The position numbers and the translations under genes were made by a program. Positions 1 to 5,864 of a stretch of DNA of 6,703 bases are shown piece after piece. The DNA comes from Oscillospiraceae bacterium (GTDB lineage: Bacteria; Bacillota; Clostridia; Oscillospirales; UBA929). The DNA is taken from contig JAIRML010000234.1 in NCBI GenBank assembly GCA_031258665.1, positions 1 to 6,703 of the forward strand, written 5' to 3'. Each line of letters begins with the position of its first letter. Position 1 is the stretch's first letter. The notes under the pieces were generated by a model. That model made no database searches and was not told where the DNA came from. It saw nothing but the letters and a program-made list of their open reading frames with translations.

Positions 1-111
1 AAAATTATGTCGTATGTCGGCACCGCCAAAAAACATAGCCTCAGTGCCTATGAAGCCATCAGACAGGCCATTTTAGGCAATCCCCAGTTTGTCCTGGGCA
101 GAGAGTCCTGA
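1..111 (+). CDS. IS66-family transposase, C-terminal fragment (5' end outside window)
   Basis: Frame 1 is open from the first base to a TGA at 109-111 and gives 36 residues beginning KIMSYVGTAKKH and ending FVLGRES. The pattern I-M-S-(Y/F)-x-(G/S)-T-A-K-K-H/N followed by S-A-Y-E-A-I is how IS66 transposases (TnpC, DDE type) end, as I recall the family; this is recognition, not a search. Only the last part of the protein is visible, so the catalytic residues and completeness of the element cannot be judged. Codon use (TTA, AGA, ATT, AAA) is much more AT-rich than in the neighbouring operon, which fits a mobile gene of separate origin. It points towards the end of the minus-strand operon (convergent). 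The short distance from its stop to the presumed element end is typical of IS66. Confidence 0.8.
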   Translation, partial: KIMSYVGTAKKHSLSAYEAIRQAILGNPQFVLGRES

Positions 112-119
112 ACAGTTAC
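1..119 (+). mobile_element. Right end of an IS66-family insertion sequence
   Basis: The transposase stop is followed within eight bases by CAGTTAC (113-119). Read inward from the other strand, the end begins GTAACTGTTCAGG. IS66-family elements characteristically begin GTAA and end TTAC, so position 119 is the likely boundary. IS66 elements duplicate eight target bases, so 120-127 (TAAAAAAC) would be the predicted direct repeat. The left end is outside the window, so neither the inverted repeat nor the duplication can be confirmed. Immediately after the boundary comes hairpin repeat copy A, which suggests the element landed inside such a repeat. Confidence 0.6.
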
Positions 120-196
120 TAAAAAACAAGAATTTTGGGTTGTGGGCTGCCTTGCAGCCCACGTTGGTGCCTTGTTGCCGCTTCTCGGCAACAAAA
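120..196. repeat. Dispersed hairpin repeat, copy A
   Basis: This copy has two perfect inverted repeats. The first is a 9-bp stem, GTGGGCTGC at 142-150 and GCAGCCCAC at 154-162, with loop CTT. The second is a 7-bp stem, GTTGCCG at 174-180 and CGGCAAC at 186-192, with loop CTTCT. It shares AAAAAACAAG (121-130) with copy C, TTTTGGGTTG (133-142) and GCAGCCCACGT (154-164) with copy B, and the GTRCCTTGYTGCCGCTTC block (167-184) with copy C. Relative to copy C the two blocks occur in the opposite order, as if both came from a tandem array cut at different points. It lies between the convergent ends of the transposase and the CydC-like gene. Confidence 0.75.
121..192 (-). terminator. Possible operon-end terminator (two stems, then a distant T run)
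   Basis: Read on the minus strand after the CydC-like stop, the transcript meets the 7-bp stem (192-174), then the 9-bp GC-rich stem (162-142), then about 11 bases of mixed sequence and a run of six T (126-121). The long gap between stem and T run makes this a non-canonical intrinsic terminator. It is proposed mainly because of its position at the end of the operon. Confidence 0.3.
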
Positions 197-203
197 ACAG
201 CCC

Positions 204-245
204 CAATTGTCAATTGTCAATTGTCAATTGTCAATTGTCAATTGT
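204..245. repeat. Six perfect tandem copies of the heptamer CAATTGT
   Basis: The units are 204-210, 211-217, 218-224, 225-231, 232-238 and 239-245, all identical. Each junction contains the palindrome ACAATTGT. On the minus strand the array reads ACAATTG repeated. Because seven is not a multiple of three, TGA appears in all three frames within the array. The CydC-like gene runs into it and stops at 231-233, so its last residues (T-I-D-N) are encoded by repeat units. The array is AT-rich inside a GC-rich region. Slippage during replication could change the copy number without altering the protein. Confidence 0.95.
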
Positions 246-1871
246 GCGTCCGCCGTCCACGGTGTAGATCGTGTCCGCGACGCCCATTGTGGAGCGGCGG
301 TGTGAGACGAGGACGACGGCGCGGCCGGCGGACTCCTCCCGCAGGGCCCGCAAGATGATGCCCTCGTTGAGGCTGTCGAGGCTGCTCGTCGGCTCGTCGA
401 GCAGCAGGAGCGGCGCGCCGTGCAAAAAGGCGCGGGCCAGCCCGATGCGCTGGCGTTCGCCGCCCGAGAGCGTGCCGCCGAGCTCCCCCACCTGTGTGTC
501 GTATCCCTCCGGCAGGGAGACAATGAAGTCGTGCACCGACGCCTTGCGCGCCGCCGCCGTCACCTCCGCCCGCGCGGCGTCCGGTCGCCCCAGTTTGATG
601 TTGGCCTCAATCGTGTCGTGGAACAGGTCGGTCTCCTGGGTCACATAGCCCTCCAGCGCCCGCAGATGCGCCGTCGGGATGCGGTCGAGCTCGACGTCCG
701 ACAGAAAGAGGGCGCCTGCCGGCGCACGCCAAAAGCGCATGAGCAGCTTTAAAAAGGTCGACTTGCCGGACCCGCTCCGGCCCACGACCCCCGTGATCCG
801 CCCCTGCGGGATCCGCACCGACAGCCCGCGCAGAACCTCGTGCGCGCCGTAAGAGAAGGAGAGCGCCCGGCTCTCCGCGCCGGTGAAGGGCGGTGTGGGC
901 CCCGCCGGGACATCCGGCGTCTCCGGCGTTTCGTCCAGCAGGTCCAGCACCCTTTGCCCCGCCGCGAGGGTGCCCGGCAGGCTGCCCGAAAGGTTTGACA
1001 GCGCCAGCACGGGCCCGAAGGAGGAGAAGACGGCGAGGGTCGCGAGCAGGGCGCCGGCGTCGTCCACCCCGGCCGTGGGCCCGAGCAGCCGGGCCGCGGC
1101 CAGCGTGCACAGCGAAAAGACGGTCACGGCGAGGCCGGAGAGTGCCCCGGTCCGCCCCTCGCGGCGCCTGAGCGCGCCCTGGACGGCCTCCATCTCCTCG
1201 GTCAGGCGGCCCATCTCCGCCCGGCGCGGGCGGCCCTGGCCGAGTTGCATGAGATCGGCCAGGCCGCGCAGGCTGTCGAGGTAAAAGCTGGAAAACGCGC
1301 CGGCCCGGCCCCGCAGCGCCCCGGCCTCCGCCCGGGACGCCCGGGCGGTCAGCGCCGGCAGGAGCGCGCCCACGGTCAGGTAGCCGGCGGCGGCGATCAG
1401 GCCCAGCAACGGGTGGAACGACCCGGCAAACAGCGCCGCCCCCAGCGAAACGAGGGCGGCGATGGCCACGGGCGAGACCGTGTGGGCGTAAAACACCTCC
1501 AGCAGCTCGATGTCGCCGGTGAGCAGCGCAATCAGGTCCCCGCGCCCTCGGGTCTCCAGCTTGGCCGGGCAGAGGCGGCGCAGCGCCGTGAAGACCCGGT
1601 CCCGGAGGACGGCCAGCAGCTTGAACGCGATGTAGTGGTTGCAGAGCTGTTCGCCGTAGCGGCAGGCGCCGCGGCCCGCAGCCAAAATGAGGACCGCCGC
1701 AAACAGGCCCGGCAGCGCCGCCGGCGCGGCGGCCGCGCGCAGCAGGGCGACGCCGCCGAGCACCGGGATGAAGATGGCGCAGGCGTGGCCCAGCGCGCCG
1801 AGCGCGATGGCCAGCAGCATATATCCCGTCAGCGGCCCGATCAGCCGGAGGAGCCGGCGCATGATCTTCAC
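231..1871 (-). CDS. CydC-like exporter-fold ABC half-transporter (membrane domain plus ATPase)
   Basis: This 546-residue half-transporter has an N-terminal six-helix membrane domain (about residues 10-300) and a C-terminal ATPase. The ATPase shows Walker A GRSGSGKST (364-372), Q-loop Gln412, signature LSGGE (468-472), Walker B LLLLDEP with Glu493 and H-loop His524, so it looks catalytically intact. The stretch RYGEQLCNHY (71-80), then GDIELLEVFYAH (119-130) and SPV, resembles CydC, the partner of CydD in the E. coli heterodimer first described as a cysteine/glutathione exporter and more recently reported to move haem. A GTG start at 1871 overlaps the previous stop as GTGA, which favours coupled translation and a heterodimer. 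An ATG three codons later (1862) is the alternative. The open frame continues upstream to 2552 but is only a shadow of the preceding gene. The C-terminus ends within the heptamer array. The substrate is not determined by sequence. Confidence 0.87.
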   Translation of the reverse strand: MKIMRRLLRLIGPLTGYMLLAIALGALGHACAIFIPVLGGVALLRAAAAPAALPGLFAAVLILAAGRGACRYGEQLCNHYIAFKLLAVLRDRVFTALRRLCPAKLETRGRGDLIALLTGDIELLEVFYAHTVSPVAIAALVSLGAALFAGSFHPLLGLIAAAGYLTVGALLPALTARASRAEAGALRGRAGAFSSFYLDSLRGLADLMQLGQGRPRRAEMGRLTEEMEAVQGALRRREGRTGALSGLAVTVFSLCTLAAARLLGPTAGVDDAGALLATLAVFSSFGPVLALSNLSGSLPGTLAAGQRVLDLLDETPETPDVPAGPTPPFTGAESRALSFSYGAHEVLRGLSVRIPQGRITGVVGRSGSGKSTFLKLLMRFWRAPAGALFLSDVELDRIPTAHLRALEGYVTQETDLFHDTIEANIKLGRPDAARAEVTAAARKASVHDFIVSLPEGYDTQVGELGGTLSGGERQRIGLARAFLHGAPLLLLDEPTSSLDSLNEGIILRALREESAGRAVVLVSHRRSTMGVADTIYTVDGGRTIDN

Positions 1872-3592
1872 AGGGCGGCGCCCCCTTTCGCGTAGCGTTC
1901 CAGCTCCGCCTGCCGCGCCCAGCGGCGCGCGTAGGCGCCGCCGCGCGCCAGGAGCGCCGCGTGCGTCCCCGACTCGGTGATGACCCCGCGTTCGAGCAGG
2001 TGGATCTGGTCCGACACGGCGGCGTTCGCGAGCCGGTGGGAGATCAGCAGCACGGCCTTCGTCCGCGCCAGCGCGCGTATGGCCGCCACGATGGCCTCCT
2101 CGCTCTCCGCGTCGACATTCGACGTCGCCTCGTCGAAGAGATACACATCGCTGTCCCGCAGCAGCGCCCGCGCGAGGCAGAGGCGCTGCCGCTGCCCGCC
2201 CGAGAGATTGGCGCCGCGCGCCGCCAGCTCCGCGGAGAGGCCCCCCTTGTCCTCCCAAAAATCCCACATCCGCGCCTGTCGCAGCGCCGCCGTGAGCGCC
2301 TCGTCGGAGGCGTCCGGCCGGGCCAGGCGCAGGTTGTCCGCCACGGTGCCCGCGAACACGAAGTCCTCGTGCGTCACCAGGGTGACGCGGCGCATGAGGC
2401 TCTCGCGGGTCAGGGCGCGCAGCGGGACCCCGCCGACGTCGATCTGCCCCGCGTAGCCCCGCCGCCGCCCGGAGAGCAGGGCGGCCACCGTGCTCTTGCC
2501 GCTGCCGGAGGGGCCGACGAGGGAGACGAGGCGCCCGGGGGCCAGCGTGCATGTCACGCCGGAGAGCGCCGCGCGCGCCGGGTCGTAGGAGAAGGACACG
2601 GCCCGCAGGGAGACCGTCAGGGGCCCGGCCGGCGGCGTCTCACGCCCCTCCGCCGGCAGCGGGGCGTCCAAGATCTGAAACATCCGGCCGGAGGCCGACA
2701 GGCCGTTCATGGCGATGTGAAAGTAAGAGCCGAGCAGGCGCAGCGGCAAAAAGAACTCGGCGGCGAGGAGCGTCACGGTCAGCGCCCCCGGCAGGTCGAG
2801 GGAGCGGTTTGCGTAGCCGAGCGCCGCGAGCAGCACGCCGAGCGCCGCGCCGCCGTAAGCGATGAGGTCCATGACGACGATCGAGTTGAGCTGCATCCGG
2901 AGCACGCGCATCGTGGAGCGGCGGAAGGTCTCCGACTCCGCCCGCATCCGCGCCTGCCGCGCGCCGTCCGCGCCGTAGACCTTTAGCGCCGTCATGCCCT
3001 GGAGGCTCTCGAGGAAGATGTCGCCCAGCGTCACGTAGGACTTCCAGTGCCGCCCCAGCATCTTCTTGGCCATCTGCCGGATCATCACAATGAGCAGCGG
3101 GATCAGCGGGGTGCAGGCGAGCAGGAGCCCCGCCGCCGGGAGGCTGACCGGCGCGAGGAGCCCAAACAGCGTCGGCGGGGCCAGGAGGCTGAAGAAGAAC
3201 TGCGGGAGATATTTGCCGAAGTAGGCCTCAAGTTGGTCCACCCCCTCCGTCGCCACCTGCAGGAGCTCGGCGGTGGAGAACATCTCGGTATACGACGGGC
3301 CGAACGCGAGCAGCTTGTCGTAGAGCGCCTGCCGCAGCCGCCGCTTGACGCCGGCGGAGGCCAAAAACGACGCCCGGGCGGCGCCGAGGCCGCACAGGGC
3401 CCGCAGCCCCGCGGCTCCGGCGGCCACGGCCAGCGGGCGCCACATCGTCTCCGCCGACACCCGCCCCAGGCACGCGGCGAGAGAAAACACCGCCGCCGCC
3501 CCCATCAGCAGGCCGACCCATTGCAGCAGGACATGAAAAAACACATATCGGTTCGCCCTCTCGGCAAACCGCATCAGACGTCGATCGAGCAT
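1868..3592 (-). CDS. CydD-like exporter-fold ABC half-transporter (membrane domain plus ATPase)
   Basis: The product is 574 residues. The membrane domain (about 15-300) contains LQGMTALKVYG (197-207) and AAEFFLPLRLLG (277-288), both close to CydD-type transporters. The ATPase has Walker A GPSGSGKST (360-368), signature LSGGQ (463-467), Walker B VYLFDEA with Glu488 and H-loop His519. The Q-loop position reads VTHED, with His408 where Gln is usual. The start at 3592 is set by GGAGGT (3597-3602) four bases upstream; the frame stays open to 3991 but that extension runs over the YbaN-like gene in another frame and is not credible protein. It lies 50 bases after the YbaN-like gene and overlaps the CydC-like gene by four bases. 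The D-then-C order matches E. coli cydDC. Likely role: half of a heterodimeric transporter for haem, thiols or a siderophore-like compound. The specific substrate is inference. Confidence 0.88.
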   Translation of the reverse strand: MLDRRLMRFAERANRYVFFHVLLQWVGLLMGAAAVFSLAACLGRVSAETMWRPLAVAAGAAGLRALCGLGAARASFLASAGVKRRLRQALYDKLLAFGPSYTEMFSTAELLQVATEGVDQLEAYFGKYLPQFFFSLLAPPTLFGLLAPVSLPAAGLLLACTPLIPLLIVMIRQMAKKMLGRHWKSYVTLGDIFLESLQGMTALKVYGADGARQARMRAESETFRRSTMRVLRMQLNSIVVMDLIAYGGAALGVLLAALGYANRSLDLPGALTVTLLAAEFFLPLRLLGSYFHIAMNGLSASGRMFQILDAPLPAEGRETPPAGPLTVSLRAVSFSYDPARAALSGVTCTLAPGRLVSLVGPSGSGKSTVAALLSGRRRGYAGQIDVGGVPLRALTRESLMRRVTLVTHEDFVFAGTVADNLRLARPDASDEALTAALRQARMWDFWEDKGGLSAELAARGANLSGGQRQRLCLARALLRDSDVYLFDEATSNVDAESEEAIVAAIRALARTKAVLLISHRLANAAVSDQIHLLERGVITESGTHAALLARGGAYARRWARQAELERYAKGGAAL

Positions 3593-3596
3593 CTCT

Positions 3597-3602
3597 ACCT
3601 CC
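3597..3602 (-). promoter_or_regulatory. Ribosome binding site GGAGGT of the CydD-like gene
   Basis: GGAGGT on the minus strand, four bases before the ATG at 3592-3590. It decides the start of a reading frame that is otherwise open for 133 more codons upstream. Confidence 0.85.
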
Positions 3603-3605
3603 GAG

Positions 3606-3643
3606 CCAAAAATTTGGTTTTGGGTTGCAAGAGCAGCCCACGT
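3606..3643. repeat. Dispersed hairpin repeat, degenerate copy B
   Basis: It shares two exact blocks with copy A: TTTTGGGTTG (3618-3627) and GCAGCCCACGT (3633-3643). The left arm of the 9-bp stem is missing between them, so the hairpin is lost. It fills most of the gap between the YbaN-like stop and the CydD-like ribosome binding site. Its last base is part of the YbaN-like stop codon. Confidence 0.55.
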
Positions 3644-4014
3644 CAGGGCACTGTGCGGATGCGAAAGAGGAAATAGTACCATTTGAACAGCAGGACGGCG
3701 GCGATGAGGGCGCGGGCGTGCCAGATGGGGGCTAGCCAGATGGCGAGGAGCAGCATGGCGGTGACGGGGAGGCAGATCGCGAGTTTCGTGCGCATCGGCA
3801 TGGCCCTGTCCCTCACAAAAGTCTCCAGGTGGCGGCGGTAGAGTTTGGTGCCGAGGAACCAGTTGTGAAACCGGGTCGAGCCGCGCGCGAAACAGAGGGC
3901 TGTCAGCAGCAGAAAAGGCGTCGTGGGCAAAATGGGCAGCGCCACGCCGAGCGCGCCGAGACCGAGGGAGAGGCATCCGAGCAGGATGCACAGCGGTTTG
4001 AAGATCTTTTTCAT
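3643..4014 (-). CDS. YbaN/DUF454-family small membrane protein
   Basis: The 123-residue protein begins MKKIFKPL. It carries the DUF454 hallmark: a glycine-rich first helix running into GVALPILPTTPFLLL (23-37), then CFARGSTRFHNWFLG (41-55), a basic middle section and two further hydrophobic helices (about 77-95 and 101-116). The length matches the family, whose E. coli member is YbaN. No biochemical function is established, as far as I know. The ATG at 4014 was chosen because the protein similarity starts there. A GTG one codon earlier (4017) sits nearer, 10 bases, to the AGGAG upstream and may be the true start. It lies between the importer ATPase and the CydD-like gene, about 65 and 50 bases away, so it is probably cotranscribed. 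A link to haem or iron handling is inferred from position only. Confidence 0.85.
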   Translation of the reverse strand: MKKIFKPLCILLGCLSLGLGALGVALPILPTTPFLLLTALCFARGSTRFHNWFLGTKLYRRHLETFVRDRAMPMRTKLAICLPVTAMLLLAIWLAPIWHARALIAAVLLFKWYYFLFRIRTVP

Positions 4015-4034
4015 CACGTTTTCACAGCTCCTGA

Positions 4035-4102
4035 GTACCTTGCTGCCGCTTCGCGGCCACAAAAAACAAGGATTTGGGTTATGGGCTGCGGGGGCGGCCC
4101 AT
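4035..4102. repeat. Dispersed hairpin repeat, copy C
   Basis: It contains a short stem GCCGC (4045-4049) with GCGGC (4053-4057) and loop TTC. It also has a 9-bp stem with one G-T pair, ATGGGCTGC (4081-4089) with GCGGCCCAT (4094-4102). AAAAAACAAG at 4061-4070 is identical to copy A. Sequence from GTACCTTG (4035-4042) onward parallels 167-184 of copy A. The repeat crosses the end of the importer ATPase gene, supplying its TAA stop (4079-4081) and its last seven codons. Minus-strand transcripts would carry the 9-bp stem followed, about 13 bases on, by six T, so partial termination or processing between importer and downstream genes is possible. Confidence 0.7.
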
Positions 4103-4882
4103 GTGGGGGGTCACGGGCAGGACCCACATCCGGCCCCCCTCCGCGCGCGTCTCCAGGCGGATGCCGTAGAGCGCGAAGATGACATCCCGGTCGATGACGT
4201 CGGCGGGCGGGCCCTGCACGAATACGCGCCCGTCTTTCAGGCCGATCACCTCGTCCGAATACATGAGGGCCTGGTTGATGTCGTGCAGCACCATGACGAT
4301 CGTGAGGCCGTGCGCCTCGCCCAGCTGCCGCACGAGCCGCAGCGTCTCCACCTGGTGGCGCACGTCGAGAAAGGCCGTCGGCTCATCCAAAAACAACAGC
4401 CCGGTGTCCTGGGCGAGCGCCATGGCGAGAAAGGCCCGCTGGCGCTGCCCGCCCGAGAGCGTGCCCAACGCCTGACCGGCGATGGGCGCGACCCCGGTGG
4501 CCTCCATCGCCCAGTCGATCCGCGCCTCGTCCGCCCGGGTCAGGCCCCGCAGCGGCGCGGTGTGCGGGGCCCGGCCGTACGCCACGAGCGCGCGCACGGG
4601 CAGGTCGTCGGGCGCCGCGCCGCTCTGGTGCACGACGGCGGCGCGCCGCGCGAAGTCCTTCCATGGTATCTCCGCGATGTCCCGCCCGTCAAGCAGCACG
4701 CGCCCGGCGTCCGGCCGCAGGTGTTTTGTCATCAGCAGCAGGAGAGTTGTCTTGCCGCAGGCGTTCGCGCCCATCAGCGTTGTGACCGTCCGCGGTTTTA
4801 CGGTGAGCGAGACACCGCGCAGCACCGGCGCGCGGCCGTAAGAGAAGTGCAGATCTTCGACGACCAGACGCTCAACGGCCAA
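4079..4882 (-). CDS. Haem/iron-complex importer ATPase (FecE/HmuV type)
   Basis: This is a 267-residue, single-domain ABC ATPase that would sit on the cytoplasmic face and power the adjacent permease. Motifs: Walker A GANACGKTT (38-46), Q-loop Gln86, signature LSGGQ (142-146), Walker B LLFLDEP with Glu167 and H-loop His200. The set DEPTAFLDVRHQ and LHDINQA is typical of ATPases for iron-siderophore, haem and B12 uptake. The chosen start is TTG at 4882, because AAGGAGGG (4889-4896) lies seven bases upstream of it and similarity begins directly after. The frame extends to an ATG at 4930, but that part overlaps the permease gene and lacks family sequence. The gene overlaps the permease by 11 bases, implying coupled translation. 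The last seven residues (MGRPRSP) and the stop come from hairpin repeat C, so the native C-terminus may have been replaced. Confidence 0.92.
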   Translation of the reverse strand: MAVERLVVEDLHFSYGRAPVLRGVSLTVKPRTVTTLMGANACGKTTLLLLMTKHLRPDAGRVLLDGRDIAEIPWKDFARRAAVVHQSGAAPDDLPVRALVAYGRAPHTAPLRGLTRADEARIDWAMEATGVAPIAGQALGTLSGGQRQRAFLAMALAQDTGLLFLDEPTAFLDVRHQVETLRLVRQLGEAHGLTIVMVLHDINQALMYSDEVIGLKDGRVFVQGPPADVIDRDVIFALYGIRLETRAEGGRMWVLPVTPHMGRPRSP

Positions 4883-5864
4883 TGCGATCCCTCCTTCGCA
4901 GCAACAGGATGAAAAACGGGCCGCCGGCAATGCTCATGACCACCGCCGCCGGGACCTCGCGCGGCGCGGCGATGAGCCGCCCCGCCGTGTCCGCCAGCAG
5001 CAGCGTAAAAGCGCCGAGCAGCAGGGCAAACGGCGTGAGGATCCGGTGGTCCGACCCGACGATCCGCCGCGCGATGTGCGGCGCCAGCAGCGCGAGAAAA
5101 GGGGTGACGCCGACGGACGCCGCGGCGGCGGCGGCGAGCCACACCGCCGCGCAGGAGATGACGATGCGCAGGCGGTCCGCCCGCACGCCCAGCCCCCGCA
5201 CGGTCCGGTCGTCCAGCGCCATCAGGTTGCAGGCGGGGGCGAGCGCCAGCGCGGCGGCGAGGCCCACGGCGGCGTAGCCGGCCAGGCGGGTCACATCCGC
5301 CCACGAGCGCTGGGTGAGGCCGCCGGCCGACACCGACACGCCGCCGGCGGCGGTCATGCCGTCCAGCACGGCGGTGAGCCCGGAAAACACCGCGCCGATC
5401 GCCACGCCGATGAGGAGAATGCGCACCGGGTCGAGCCCGCCCCGCCACGAGAGGGCGTAGATCACCACGAAGGCGAGCACGCCGCCCAGAAAGGCGAAGA
5501 GCGGCAGCGAGAGGTACAGCGCCGGGAAACACGCGGCGACCGCCGCCGCCGCAAACGCCGCGCCGCCGGAGATGCCGATGAGCCCGGGGTCGGCCAATGG
5601 GTTTTTGAGCACGGCCTGGAGCAAAAGGCCCGCGCCCGAGAGCATCGCGCCGGCCAGCAGGGCGATCAGGACGCGCGGAAAACGCAGGTCGTAGACCGCC
5701 GCCACGCGCGCGTCGTAGGTCTGAAACAGCCCGCGCAGCAGGTCGCCCCAGGTGAGACGGATGCTGCCGGATTTCATGGCCGCCAGCAGCAGCGCGGCCG
5801 TCATCGCGGCGAGGACCAGGCAGGCGCACACGCCGGTGGCGGCCGTTCGCCGGCCCGCTCTCAT
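4872..5864 (-). CDS. Haem/iron-complex importer permease (FecCD family, IsdF-like)
   Basis: The 330-residue protein is almost wholly hydrophobic, with about nine or ten membrane helices, the usual size of FecCD/BtuC permeases. Family landmarks in order: RFPRVL (61-66), a QAVLKNPLADPGLIGISGGA block (83-102), LAPHIARRIVG (260-270) contributing to ATPase contact, and GRLIAAPREVPAAV (295-308) followed by GGPFFILLLRR near the end. Where relatives usually have GFVGL before the PH motif, this protein reads TPFLALLAPH, replacing two glycines. The ATG at 5864 overlaps the upstream stop as ATGA and has GGAGG (5869-5873) four bases before it, so the start is secure. It would dimerise and form the channel for haem delivered by the IsdE-like protein. 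Substrate assignment rests on the binding protein; sequence alone does not separate haem from siderophore permeases. Confidence 0.92.
   Translation of the reverse strand: MRAGRRTAATGVCACLVLAAMTAALLLAAMKSGSIRLTWGDLLRGLFQTYDARVAAVYDLRFPRVLIALLAGAMLSGAGLLLQAVLKNPLADPGLIGISGGAAFAAAAVAACFPALYLSLPLFAFLGGVLAFVVIYALSWRGGLDPVRILLIGVAIGAVFSGLTAVLDGMTAAGGVSVSAGGLTQRSWADVTRLAGYAAVGLAAALALAPACNLMALDDRTVRGLGVRADRLRIVISCAAVWLAAAAAASVGVTPFLALLAPHIARRIVGSDHRILTPFALLLGAFTLLLADTAGRLIAAPREVPAAVVMSIAGGPFFILLLRRRDRIGR
4889..4896 (-). promoter_or_regulatory. Ribosome binding site AAGGAGGG selecting a TTG start
   Basis: Near-perfect Shine-Dalgarno sequence on the minus strand, within the last codons of the permease gene and seven bases before the TTG at 4882-4880. 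No ATG or GTG in frame lies at a comparable distance. Confidence 0.8.

Noticed and set aside
204..245. CRISPR array or Fur box in the heptamer repeats
   Set aside because: Units are seven bases with no spacers, so this is not CRISPR. The sequence does not resemble the GATAATGATAATCATTATC Fur site, and it lies at the end of the operon rather than at a promoter.
1872..2552. Long upstream extension of the CydC-like reading frame
   Set aside because: The extension runs antiphase through the intact ATPase domain of the CydD-like gene, is Arg/Gly/Ala-rich without family sequence, and a GTG with coupled GTGA overlap sits at the expected N-terminus.
1245..2986. Long plus-strand open frames opposite the transporters
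   Set aside because: They are Arg/Gly/Ala-rich, lack domains and ribosome binding sites, and are expected by chance opposite high-GC genes with strong third-position GC bias.
3593..3991. Upstream extension of the CydD-like reading frame
   Set aside because: It overlaps the YbaN-like gene in another frame and reads as low-complexity Arg/Pro/His; a GGAGGT site sits just before the ATG at 3592.
4015..4078. Internal promoter before the YbaN-like gene
   Set aside because: A TTGTTT-like element is present on the minus strand, but the nearest -10-like sequence (TACTCA) is about 26 bases away, beyond normal spacing.
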